Shown piece after piece: positions 28,681 to 37,340 of a stretch of 64,000 nucleotides of DNA (positions are counted from its first letter, which is position 1; each line of letters opens with the position of its first letter). Made by a program: the position numbers and the translations under genes. The stretch is from Cystobacter ferrugineus. GTDB taxonomy: Bacteria; Myxococcota; Myxococcia; Myxococcales; Myxococcaceae. The stretch is taken from positions 494,919 to 558,918 of the forward strand of contig NZ_MPIN01000003.1 in assembly GCF_001887355.1 (NCBI RefSeq), read 5' to 3'. Below the pieces are notes generated by a model. That model did no database searches. It saw only the letters and a list, made by a program, of their open reading frames with translations, and was not told the origin of the DNA.

Positions 28681-28840
28681 TCGCGGCGCAGTATGGCCGA
28701 GCCCGCTCGTCCGGGCGAGCCGGAAGTCCTCTCGGGTTGGAGCCCGGGCAGGCTCCAGCAGGTAGTCCCCCGCGGAGCCGGGGTCGTGCCTTTTCTCCGT
28801 CCGCCTTCAAGGGTAGGTCCGCGTTGATGTCCCCCGAGGC

Positions 28841-30133
28841 TCAGGGACAGTCGTAGCGGAAGTCGCGGCGCACGGGCCCCTCATCCAGGCCCGGCATGCC
28901 CGAGTACTCCTCGTGCACCAGCCGGCCCGTGGCATCCCGGACGTGCGTGCGCTGGGCATCCACCGCTCCGTCCTCGTTGCTGTCCCACTCGTCGAGCGCG
29001 ACGATCTGGGTGCCACAGAGGCGGGTGGTGCGGCGGGTGACGCGCCGGCGGGTGACGCAGTCACCGCCGTCGCAGTTCCCGTCGTCACGGGTGAGATCCT
29101 CCGCGAACCGCTCGCGCCAGCCCGCCGGATCGTAGACGGTGGTGGCGAGGGACTCGCGCGTGGTGGAGAACGTGAAGGAGAGCGTCCTCACGCGGAGGAT
29201 GCGGCCCGACGCGTCGTAGGCCAGCGTGGAGTCACTGCCGCCGGCGTTCAACTGCGCGACCGAGTGGATGAGCCGGCCGGACTCGTCGTACTCATCGAAG
29301 TAGGAGTCGCGTCCCCCCGTGGACCAGTCATGGCGCTTGAGCTGGCCATTGGGCCAGTAGAAGAAGCTCGCGCACCGGGTCTCATCCCGGCCGCAGACGT
29401 CCGGGGTTTCGGTGGTGATGGACACCAGCCGGCCCGCCGCGTCGTACGAGTAGTAGCCGGTGATGACCAGGGTGTTGTAGTGGCCGAGCACCTGGGAGAT
29501 GCGGCCCTGGGCGTCATAGGTGATGTCGACCGAGTTCGTGCCGTACCAGTTCCATCCCGTCATGACCCGCCGCACGAGCCTGCGCTGAGCGTCGTAGGTC
29601 CACTCCGTCTGCTCGAACCGCCCATCCGGGTAGTCCACCCGGCGGAGCAGCTCGAGCCCGTCCCGCCAGGTGTGGGTCTCCACCGAGGCGAGCGCTCCCG
29701 TGGCGGTATAGGTGCGCAGCTCCAGCGGACGGCTGTCGGCGTCATGGCGGGCGCGCTGGGTGGTGCCATCCGCGAACTCGGAGGACACCTCGCAGGCCGT
29801 CGCCCGCACCGGAGGCGTGGTGTACGTCCACGGGATGCAGGCCCTGGGAGGCAGTGAAGGCTCGGCCTCCAGGGGCGACGGCGTGCCTCCGTCTCCAGGA
29901 GGCGTGCCTCCCTCCGTCGGTGCGGGGCTTCCCGCGTCCGGCGAGGCGCCGCCTTCGTCGGGGGGCGTGGATCCATCGGGTGTGGGAGACGGTGTGCCCG
30001 GGCCGGTGCCAGGAGGGGGGCCCGCCCGCTCGCCATTTCCTGGCGTCTCCGGGGACGGAGCTGGAGTGGAGGACCCGCACCCAATCAACGCCAGACATAC
30101 GCCCAGCGCCCATGCCCCGTGCCATCGCCCCAT
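28841..30133 (-). CDS. RHS/YD-repeat-containing lipoprotein
   Basis: A 430-residue exported protein. The ATG at 30133 begins a signal peptide ending in LALIGC, so the mature protein is lipidated at Cys19. A proline/glycine/threonine linker (about 20-90) precedes a chain of YD-type repeats: YDAQRRLVRR, YDAQGRISQV, YDAAGRLVSI, YDESGRLIHS, YDASGRILRV. These form a beta-rich shell in RHS toxins and teneurins, but the protein is short and ends without a toxin domain or the PxxxxDPxG RHS core. It may be a surface adhesin or a stand-alone RHS fragment. No immunity gene is adjacent. Confidence 0.78.
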   Translation of the reverse strand: MGRWHGAWALGVCLALIGCGSSTPAPSPETPGNGERAGPPPGTGPGTPSPTPDGSTPPDEGGASPDAGSPAPTEGGTPPGDGGTPSPLEAEPSLPPRACIPWTYTTPPVRATACEVSSEFADGTTQRARHDADSRPLELRTYTATGALASVETHTWRDGLELLRRVDYPDGRFEQTEWTYDAQRRLVRRVMTGWNWYGTNSVDITYDAQGRISQVLGHYNTLVITGYYSYDAAGRLVSITTETPDVCGRDETRCASFFYWPNGQLKRHDWSTGGRDSYFDEYDESGRLIHSVAQLNAGGSDSTLAYDASGRILRVRTLSFTFSTTRESLATTVYDPAGWRERFAEDLTRDDGNCDGGDCVTRRRVTRRTTRLCGTQIVALDEWDSNEDGAVDAQRTHVRDATGRLVHEEYSGMPGLDEGPVRRDFRYDCP

Positions 30134-30251
30134 GATGCATCCCCCTCTGGGGGCACAAGCTGCGCATGGAGCATCCAATCGCCAAGTCTGGGGTTGCGGG
30201 AGCGGGCCTCGGCGAACCCTCCCGTGCTCGCTGGCTTGCCCAGCGGGTGGT

Positions 30252-32663
30252 TCAGGCGAGGCGCAGCTCCTGTGTTTCGCAGGACTGGAGCCGCAGACAC
30301 TCGCCCCGCACACACACCTCCAGCGGCTGCTCCAGGGGGCTCCACAGACCGGTGAGCCGCAGCATGGCCGGAGTGAGTTCCACCTCCACCCAATGCTTGT
30401 GATAGCGCAGCGAGAACTTCAGCCGCTTCAACTCCTGAGGCAGGTGGGGATTGAAGTGCAACACGCCCGCCCGGACCTCGAGGCCCGTGTACGCGCGCTG
30501 CAGCAGATCCACCGTACCCGCCATGGCTCCCAGGTGGATGCCCTCGGGCGTCGTCCCGCCCTGCACGTCCGAGATGTCGCTGCGCAGGGCCTCGTTGAAG
30601 AGCCTCCACGAGGCCTCCCGGTCGCCGCGCGTCAACACCCACGAGTGCACCACCCCGCTGAGCGTCGAGCCGTGGGAGGTGCGTCGCAGGTAGTAATCCA
30701 CGGTGCGCGGGATCATCTCCGGCTCGAACGGATAGCCGAGCCGCTCGAGGAGTTCGCGCAGCTCGTCGGCCGAGAAGAGATAGAAGAGCATCAGCACGTC
30801 CGCCTGCTTCGACAGCTTGTAGCGGTTGGGCGAGTCCCCCTCGGCTTCCAGGATGCGATCCAACCGATGGATGTCCGGGTAGCGCGCGCGGTACGCCTTC
30901 CAGTCGAACTCCTGGAGGCGCTCGTAGCCCTCGAACTGGCTGATTACTCCGTCCTGGTGGAACACCAGCCGCATCTTCCGGCTCACCTCGTCCCAGCGCG
31001 CCAGCTCCGAGTCCTCCAGCCGTAAGAACTCGATGAGTTCCGCGCGGCGCTCGCGCGGCAGCAGGTGGAGGGTCTCCAACCCCTTGCACAGCACCCACAC
31101 CGCCATGAGGTTGGTATATGCGTTGTTGTCCAGTCCGGGCCCGGGCCGGTCCGGGTAGCCCGTGTGGTATTCGTCCGGCCCCATCACGTTCTTGATTTCG
31201 TAGCGCCCCAGCCCGGGATTCCACCGGGCCAGGCTCGCCCAGAAGCGCGCCAGCTCCAGCATCATCTCGGCCCCGTAGTAGTAGAGGAACTCCGAGTCGG
31301 CCGTGGCCCGATGGTATTGCCAGACATTGTAGGCGACGGCCGCGTTGATGTGCCGTTGCATCCACGTCACGTCCTCCACCCACCGCCCCGAGCGGGGATT
31401 GAGGTGCAGCCGCTGGCTCTCCTCGCGGCCGTTGCTGCCGCTTTGCCAGGGGAACATCGCTCCCTGGAAGCCCGCCTCGCGTGCCGCCTGGCGCGCCCGC
31501 CCCAGCCGCCGGTAGCGGTAGCGCAGGATGGCGCGGGTGAGGAAGGGCAGCCTCAGGTTGAGGAAGGGGAAGATGAACAGCTCGTCCCAGAAGATGTGCC
31601 CCCGGTACGCCTCGCCGTGCCAGCCGCGTGCGGGCACGCCCACGTCCTGGTCGATGCTGTGTGGGGACACCGTCTGCAACAGATGGAAGATGTGCAGGCG
31701 CAGCACGCGCTGGGGCTCGTCCAGCCCGTCCAGCTCCAGCTCGATGTCGACCCGGCGCCACAGGTGCGACCAGGCCTGGACGTGTGTGGCCACCAGTTCC
31801 TCGAAGCGCCCGGGTGCCGTCTTCAGCGCGTCCCGCGCCTCCATCGCCGCCTCGGACACGGCGGGATCCTTGGACGAGTACAGCGCCACCACCTTCTCCA
31901 CGGTGAGGCGCTGACCCTTGGCCAGCGTCACGATGAACTCGTGCGCGAGGAAGCCCTCCTCCAGGAGGAGCGTCTTCAGGAGCGCCGCCGGGTGACCCTC
32001 CACGAACAGCCGGGTGCGCGCCGCCTCCGCCACCTCCAGGCGCGACTGCACCGTCTCCACCTCCAGCAGCAGCGTCTCTGGATCCACCTCCTCGGCCACG
32101 AGCAGCCGAAGGTGCTGGCCATTGAGCTGCCGGTAGCGGGCCACGCCCGCGTTTACCACCCGCCCATCTAGCGCCGAGCGCACCTGGACGCGCCCGCTCC
32201 AGTTCTCCGGTACGAGCACCAGCTCCTGTCCCGCCAGGTGCTTGTCGCCCATGTGCACGAACCGGCGTTGCTCCAGGCGCGTCCTGCGGCCAGCCGCGTC
32301 CTCGAAGCGTATCGTGCGCAGCAGCAGCCCCCGCTCCAGGTCCAGCACCTGCCGGTATTCCAGCGGAGTGACCGAACGCACGTCGAACCAGTCGCCTCCC
32401 TCGTGCCGGAAGGTCAGGGGCAGCCAGTTGGGCATGTTGACGAGATCCTCGTTCTCCACCACCCGCCCGGCCAGGTCTGTCTCCAACCGGTTGTAGCCGC
32501 CCGCGAGGTATGTCCCCGGGTAGTGCGTCCCATCCGCGTGGGCCTCGGGCGCCGCCCCGCGCGTGGCGAAGTAGCCATTGCCCAGCGTGCAGAGCGCCTC
32601 GCGCAGTCCTTCCCTCGCGGGCTCGAAGCCTTCATAGGTGAACAGCCATTGTTCCCGGCTCAT
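30252..32663 (-). CDS. Glycoside hydrolase family 65 disaccharide phosphorylase
   Basis: An 803-residue GH65 enzyme of the maltose/trehalose/kojibiose phosphorylase type, which cleaves an alpha-glucosyl disaccharide with phosphate to beta-glucose-1-phosphate plus glucose. The N-terminal beta-sandwich has FTYEGFEPAREGLREALCTLGNGYFATRG. The (alpha/alpha)6 barrel holds the proposed general acid Glu498 in VMGPDEYHTG, followed by DNNAYTNLMA, and the phosphate-loop region HGSTLSG. Its ATG overlaps the TGA of the beta-phosphoglucomutase gene (ATGA), so the two are translationally coupled, and the partner would convert the glucose-1-phosphate produced. The substrate disaccharide is not certain from sequence. 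Confidence 0.9.
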   Translation of the reverse strand: MSREQWLFTYEGFEPAREGLREALCTLGNGYFATRGAAPEAHADGTHYPGTYLAGGYNRLETDLAGRVVENEDLVNMPNWLPLTFRHEGGDWFDVRSVTPLEYRQVLDLERGLLLRTIRFEDAAGRRTRLEQRRFVHMGDKHLAGQELVLVPENWSGRVQVRSALDGRVVNAGVARYRQLNGQHLRLLVAEEVDPETLLLEVETVQSRLEVAEAARTRLFVEGHPAALLKTLLLEEGFLAHEFIVTLAKGQRLTVEKVVALYSSKDPAVSEAAMEARDALKTAPGRFEELVATHVQAWSHLWRRVDIELELDGLDEPQRVLRLHIFHLLQTVSPHSIDQDVGVPARGWHGEAYRGHIFWDELFIFPFLNLRLPFLTRAILRYRYRRLGRARQAAREAGFQGAMFPWQSGSNGREESQRLHLNPRSGRWVEDVTWMQRHINAAVAYNVWQYHRATADSEFLYYYGAEMMLELARFWASLARWNPGLGRYEIKNVMGPDEYHTGYPDRPGPGLDNNAYTNLMAVWVLCKGLETLHLLPRERRAELIEFLRLEDSELARWDEVSRKMRLVFHQDGVISQFEGYERLQEFDWKAYRARYPDIHRLDRILEAEGDSPNRYKLSKQADVLMLFYLFSADELRELLERLGYPFEPEMIPRTVDYYLRRTSHGSTLSGVVHSWVLTRGDREASWRLFNEALRSDISDVQGGTTPEGIHLGAMAGTVDLLQRAYTGLEVRAGVLHFNPHLPQELKRLKFSLRYHKHWVEVELTPAMLRLTGLWSPLEQPLEVCVRGECLRLQSCETQELRLA

Positions 32664-33469
32664 GGCGTCGCTCCCGCGGCGTGGAACTCCGGACGCAGGG
32701 GCGCTACCCCCTCCACGCGCACGGCGGACAGCTCCTCCACCTCCACGTGCGCGCCGGCCCGCAGCAGGGCGCCTGCTTCTCCCGAGCGGCGGACCCCGAT
32801 GACGAGCGCGAAGCCCCCGAGATGTCCCGCCCGCACTCCCGCCTGGGCGTCCTCGAACACCGCGGTGCGTGCTGGCGCCGCCCCCAGACGCCGCGCGCCC
32901 TCGAGGAATGTGTCAGGGGCGGGCTTGCCCGCGAGGCCCAGCTTCCCTGCCTCCACTCCATCGACCCGAGCGTCGAACAGGTGCTCCAATCCGCCCAGCC
33001 GCAGCACCGCCGCGCCGTTGCGGCTGGAGGTCACCACCGCCGTGCGCAGGCCCGCCGCTCGCAGCCGCTCCAGCAGCTCCACCGCCGCGGGGTCCACTTC
33101 CACGCCTCGCCGCTCCAGTTCCTCGAGGAACCAGGCGTTCTTGCGCTTACCCAGCCCGTGAACCGTTTCCGCGTCCGGGCCGTCAGCCGAGGAGCCCTCG
33201 GGGAGGGACAGGCCCCGGCTCGCCAGGAAGCAGCGGATGCCCTCCAGCCGGGGCCGCCCATCCACGTACCTGCGATAGTCCTCCTGTGTGAACGGCCGGA
33301 AGTCCCGGACCGGGTCCGCCGCCTGCTTCCAGAGATACGTGTCGAACAGGCGCTTCCACGCGGCGGCATGCACCAGGGCGGTCTGGGTCACTACGCCATC
33401 CAGATCGAACAAGACCGCATCGAGCTGCCCACGCGACAGGATGACGACCACGGGGTCGGGCGAGGACAT
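32660..33469 (-). CDS. Beta-phosphoglucomutase-family HAD hydrolase
   Basis: A 269-residue HAD-superfamily enzyme likely to isomerise beta-glucose-1-phosphate to glucose-6-phosphate. Nucleophile Asp22 and acid/base Asp24 lie in LFDLDGVV. The cap domain contains YRRYVDGRPRLEGIRCFLASRG, as in beta-phosphoglucomutase. The Ser/Thr motif is VVTSSRN, the lysine motif is GLAGKPAPDTFLEGARRL, and VFEDAQAGVRAG is the metal loop. The start was set at the ATG of MSSPDPVV (33469). The TGA overlaps the GH65 start codon by 4 bp. Together they form a phosphorolytic disaccharide-to-glucose-6-phosphate unit. Confidence 0.9.
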   Translation of the reverse strand: MSSPDPVVVILSRGQLDAVLFDLDGVVTQTALVHAAAWKRLFDTYLWKQAADPVRDFRPFTQEDYRRYVDGRPRLEGIRCFLASRGLSLPEGSSADGPDAETVHGLGKRKNAWFLEELERRGVEVDPAAVELLERLRAAGLRTAVVTSSRNGAAVLRLGGLEHLFDARVDGVEAGKLGLAGKPAPDTFLEGARRLGAAPARTAVFEDAQAGVRAGHLGGFALVIGVRRSGEAGALLRAGAHVEVEELSAVRVEGVAPLRPEFHAAGATP

Positions 33470-33802
33470 TGCGGGGGACTCCTGGAGGACACGGTGCCTC
33501 TCCTCCTTCACACTATGCACGCGCTTGGTGCGCTGAGCAGTGTCCCCCAAGCTGGGGATCAGGGTGTTCTAGGCGCTCGCGCCGTGGCCGAGTTCTCCCC
33601 CGTGAAGCAGAGGACGTGACGGCGGCCTAGTCGGCTCGGGCGGAGCCCCCCCTAACCCCACCTGGGGAAGAATCTCTGGGAGAGAACAGGGGTCAGATCT
33701 CCTCGGGCAGACCTGCGAGAAGCGGGCCTGCGAGAAGAAAGGAGTGGTGTCCAGAAATGGTCTCCGTCGGAGACCTATCGTAGAGTAGAACGAGGGAACC
33801 CC
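33470..33802. other. Left boundary of the lower-GC insert
   Basis: No gene is evident. An 11-bp direct repeat (CCTGCGAGAAG, twice, separated by CGGG) lies near 33708-33735 and a short palindrome lies at 33759-33775. From about 33700 onward base composition and codon use drop toward AT compared with both flanks. Confidence 0.4.
33759..33775. promoter_or_regulatory. Palindrome GGTCTCC-GTC-GGAGACC upstream of the ATPase gene
   Basis: A perfect 7-bp inverted repeat with a 3-bp spacer, 27 bp before the ATPase start. Its position suggests an operator overlapping or just downstream of the promoter. No regulator gene is present in the insert. Confidence 0.4.
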
Positions 33803-34774
33803 ATGGCCACTGCCGAGCAAGTCAAGGCCCTCATCGAGAGCCATACGAAGGGAGACGAGCCTCGCTTTCTGGCGATTGCCATGCAGGTCGCCGCCTTTGA
33901 AGCCCGGCAGGGTCACGTCCGGCTGGCTGGTGAGCTTCGCGAGATCATCGACCGCGCCAAGGAGGATGGAGTCAAACGGCCTGTCCCCCTCGCACAGCCC
34001 CGGGGCGAACTGGGTGGACTCCTTGCTGCGTCGTACCCGAAGGCGACCCTGAACGAACTCGTAGTCGCGCCCGAGCTTCGGCGCCGTATTGACAGGCTCC
34101 TTCACGAACAGCGTCAGGCTGAGCAGCTCCGGTCTCATGGGCTTAGCCCACGCCATCGAGTTCTGCTCGTAGGCCCGCCGGGCACGGGCAAGACATTGTG
34201 TGCGACCGTTATCGCGGGCGAGCTCCACCTGCCTCTCTTCAAGGTCGTGTTCGAGTCCCTCGTGACGAAGTTCTTGGGCGAGACAGCCGCGAAGTTGAAG
34301 CTCATCTTCGATGCGATACGAGCAACCCGAGGTGTCTACCTCTTCGATGAGTTCGATGCGATTGGCGGGCAGCGCACGGCCGGGAACGATGTTGGTGAGA
34401 TCCGGCGGGTGGTGAATTCGTTCCTGCAACTCCTCGAACAGGATGACTCGAACAGTGTCGTTCTCGCCGCGACCAATCACCCCCAGATGCTGGATCGTGC
34501 CCTTTTCCGTCGCTTCGACGACGTCATCGAGTTCTCGCTGCCTTCCCAGGCCCAAGCAGAGGAAACGATGAGGAATCGGCTCGCGCCCTTCGACACTGGC
34601 CGCCTGAGGTGGACCCAGATTCGCCCTGCGGCTCGCGGGCTGAGCCATGCGCTGCTTGCGCGAGCGTGTGATGATGCCGCGAAGCAAGCCGTTCTCGCAG
34701 GAACGCGAGAGGTTTCGACCGAGGCGCTTATCGAGGCGCTCCGTGAACAGCGGGAATTCGCCGCGATGAAGTAG
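33803..34774 (+). CDS. ietA: AAA+ ATPase, IetA-like (anti-phage ATPase/subtilase pair)
   Basis: A 323-residue AAA+ protein with one ATPase module: Walker A GPPGTGKT at 124-131, Walker B YLFDEFDA at 179-186, sensor-1 Asn225 in LAATNHP, and arginine-finger candidates at Arg236/Arg237. The pore-loop segment VTKFLGETAAK is of the classic AAA type. The N-terminal 80 residues are helical and probably act as an adaptor. GAGGG precedes the ATG. It is followed after 20 bp by a subtilisin-like protease gene. This two-gene pairing matches the IetAS defence system described by Gao and colleagues in 2020. Codon use is less GC-rich than the neighbours, consistent with horizontal acquisition. The assignment rests on architecture and was not confirmed by alignment. 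Confidence 0.78.
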   Translation: MATAEQVKALIESHTKGDEPRFLAIAMQVAAFEARQGHVRLAGELREIIDRAKEDGVKRPVPLAQPRGELGGLLAASYPKATLNELVVAPELRRRIDRLLHEQRQAEQLRSHGLSPRHRVLLVGPPGTGKTLCATVIAGELHLPLFKVVFESLVTKFLGETAAKLKLIFDAIRATRGVYLFDEFDAIGGQRTAGNDVGEIRRVVNSFLQLLEQDDSNSVVLAATNHPQMLDRALFRRFDDVIEFSLPSQAQAEETMRNRLAPFDTGRLRWTQIRPAARGLSHALLARACDDAAKQAVLAGTREVSTEALIEALREQREFAAMK

Positions 34775-34794
34775 GTCAAGTACGCGGGGAGCTG

Positions 34795-37227
34795 ATGGCC
34801 GAAGAGAAACCGGAAAAGTTGCGGCACCTGCTCGTTCAGGGGACTGGTTCATCCTACGACTTCGTTTCGCCGCTTTCTGTGCCGCACTCGCGGACTCCTC
34901 CAGCAAGAGATCGTGCTGCTCACGGTCAACGCTTGCTCAGGGAATACGGAGCCGCTTTCAAGACCGGCATCATGGCTCGCGGTGGCGGAGGCGACGTTCC
35001 GGGAGTCTCACTCACTGTGCGCGGCGAGCCCGGGTCCGAGCTTCCCTTTGAGTCGCTCGACAGTCGACGTCCTGATGGCCCACGTGTCCTGGCCGTGAGA
35101 GAGGTCGAGGGCGCGACAGTCGCTCAGGTTTTCGTGCCTCAAGGCGGCTTTCAGATCATCGAAGAGAAGCTGCGGGACTATCTTCGTAAGGATACACCTA
35201 AAGGTAAGCCTGCCAACGAAGCCCTCGTTGCTTCGATCGCCTCGTTTCAGCTCGCGGCTCTTCAGGAACTCTGGACCGACCCGGATCTCCCGTTCCCCCC
35301 TCCCTCGCAGCCCATGGCTTGGGAGGCTTGGCTCCGCGATCCTTCCGAAGAACTGCTCTCTTCCTTTCTATTGCTGTGCAGGCAACATGGGCTGATCACC
35401 GGAGAGCGTTCGCTTGAGTTCCCTGACCGACGAGTTGTACTTGTGTCGGGTACGGCAACCCAGCTCTCGTCATTCGCCATCCTGGACACGCTCGCCGAAC
35501 TCCGGCCTGCGCGCACCCCACCGACGGAGTTCGTGGAGATGCCGTCGCGTGAGCAAGGCGAATGGAGCCGGGAATTGGTGTCCCGCCTTGTTCTTCCCGC
35601 GTCAGATGCTCCGGTGGTGTGCGTGCTCGACACGGGAGTAAGCAACAATCATCCGCTCCTCGCTCCTCTTCTCCCCGCCGCGAACATGTTCGCTTATCGG
35701 AAAAGCTGGGGTCTTGCCGATCACGCTGGCCACGGCACCGAAATGGCAGGTCTCGCGGGGTATGGTGATCTGATTGACGCGCTTGAGTCGAAGATGCGCG
35801 TTGCACTTGAGGTAGGTCTCGAGTCGGTGAAGATCCTTCCGCCGCCACCGGCTTTGAATCCTCCCGAGCTTTACGGTGCGATCACTGCCGATGCGGCTGG
35901 TCAGGTCGAGGTGGCAGCTCCGGAGCGACTCCGCGTTTTCTCAATGTCGGTTTCAACCCGTAACGGGCGGACGGGGGGCCGCCCCTCTTCGTGGTCGGCG
36001 GAGATTGATCGACTCGCCGCGGGAGTGGAAGACGGGCGGCAGCGGCTCTACTGCATCTGCGCGGGCAACGCTGACCCGTACTGGTATCCGCACTACCCGG
36101 AAGGAATTATGACGGGGAAACCGCTCGATCCCGCTCAGGCGTGGAACGCGTTGACTATCGGCGCGTACACGGAGAGGGACATCATTGCGGAGCCCGCGCT
36201 TTCCGGGTGGCTGCCGATTGCTCCACACGGTGACATTTCTCCCATGAGCACCTCGTCCATCACCTTCGAAAGAGGGTGGCCGAACAAACCTGACCTTGTT
36301 CTTGAGGGAGGAAACGTCGCGCTGAGCCCCGGAGGAACTCTTCCGCCAGATTCTTCGATTCCCAGCCTTTCGCTGCTCACGACCGACCGGATGAGCCGCG
36401 GTCTTTTGTTCACGTATACCAACGCAACGAGCGCGGCGACTGCTCAGGCCTCCCGCATGGCGGCTCACCTTTGGGCCGAGTACCCCAATCTCAGACCCGA
36501 AACGATTCGGGCCCTCCTTGTCCACTCCGCCCGTTGGACGCCCGCGATGTTGAGCCGGATCCACAACAAGGACCATCGCGTTCGGCTCTATGGCTACGGC
36601 GTACCAAGCCTCGCACGAGCCCGGTGGAGTGCACGCGATGTGCTGACGCTCGTCGTCGAAGATGAGCTTCGCCCTTTTAAAGTGGGCAAGTTGCCGGCGC
36701 AGATGCGCCTTCACGAATTCCCATGGCCGGTGGAGGAACTGCAACGCCTTGGCGCCGCCGATGTCCGTCTTCGGGTGACGCTCTCCTACTTCATCGAGCC
36801 AAATCCGGCGCAACGCGGTTGGATGGGGCGGTTCCGCTACCAATCGCACGGACTCCGGTTCTCGGTGCGTCGTCCTACTGAAAGTAACCCCGCGTTTCGC
36901 GCTAGGCTCAGCAAGGCAATGCAGGACGAGGGCTATACGAGTAGTACGGGAACAGATCCTGGCTGGGAACTCGGAGGATCCCGGCGCAATCGTGGATCCA
37001 TCCACTCGGATGTGTGGCACGGGTCGGCGGCGGATCTTGCCTCTCGCCAAGTCCTGGCCGTTTTCCCGGTCGGGGGGTGGATGGCGGACGCCCGTGCCCG
37101 TAGGGTCGAGAAACCTACGTCCGTTCGGTTCTCACTCGTCGTCTCGATAGAAACGGACGAGACAGAGGTCGATCTCTACACGCCGGTGGCAAACGAGCTG
37201 GGCGTGCCGGTCGCTGTCGAGAGCTGA
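34795..37227 (+). CDS. ietS: Subtilisin-like serine protease, IetS-like (S8 family)
   Basis: An 810-residue protein with an S8 peptidase domain in the middle. Catalytic Asp279 (VLDTGVSNNHP), His313 (GHGTEMAG), oxyanion Asn425 (CAGNAD) and Ser546 (NATSAATA) are all present, so it should be active. The serine motif reads ATSAATA instead of the usual GTSMAxP. About 270 residues precede the triad and 260 follow it (beta-rich, LRVTLSYFIEPNP). There is no signal peptide, so it acts in the cytoplasm, unlike secreted subtilases. A GGGGAG site precedes the ATG. Together with the ATPase it is expected to sense phage infection and trigger proteolysis (inferred from the system's known role). Confidence 0.8.
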   Translation: MAEEKPEKLRHLLVQGTGSSYDFVSPLSVPHSRTPPARDRAAHGQRLLREYGAAFKTGIMARGGGGDVPGVSLTVRGEPGSELPFESLDSRRPDGPRVLAVREVEGATVAQVFVPQGGFQIIEEKLRDYLRKDTPKGKPANEALVASIASFQLAALQELWTDPDLPFPPPSQPMAWEAWLRDPSEELLSSFLLLCRQHGLITGERSLEFPDRRVVLVSGTATQLSSFAILDTLAELRPARTPPTEFVEMPSREQGEWSRELVSRLVLPASDAPVVCVLDTGVSNNHPLLAPLLPAANMFAYRKSWGLADHAGHGTEMAGLAGYGDLIDALESKMRVALEVGLESVKILPPPPALNPPELYGAITADAAGQVEVAAPERLRVFSMSVSTRNGRTGGRPSSWSAEIDRLAAGVEDGRQRLYCICAGNADPYWYPHYPEGIMTGKPLDPAQAWNALTIGAYTERDIIAEPALSGWLPIAPHGDISPMSTSSITFERGWPNKPDLVLEGGNVALSPGGTLPPDSSIPSLSLLTTDRMSRGLLFTYTNATSAATAQASRMAAHLWAEYPNLRPETIRALLVHSARWTPAMLSRIHNKDHRVRLYGYGVPSLARARWSARDVLTLVVEDELRPFKVGKLPAQMRLHEFPWPVEELQRLGAADVRLRVTLSYFIEPNPAQRGWMGRFRYQSHGLRFSVRRPTESNPAFRARLSKAMQDEGYTSSTGTDPGWELGGSRRNRGSIHSDVWHGSAADLASRQVLAVFPVGGWMADARARRVEKPTSVRFSLVVSIETDETEVDLYTPVANELGVPVAVES

Positions 37228-37340
37228 TGGCGCCCTTCCACGGCTACCGCGTGCCGGAGAAGGCGTCAGACGATTTTCCAGGCAAACGGAGTATTAGAGC
37301 GCATTTCAAAGAAGGCCGCCAGGTCCGTGAGGGGCTCACC

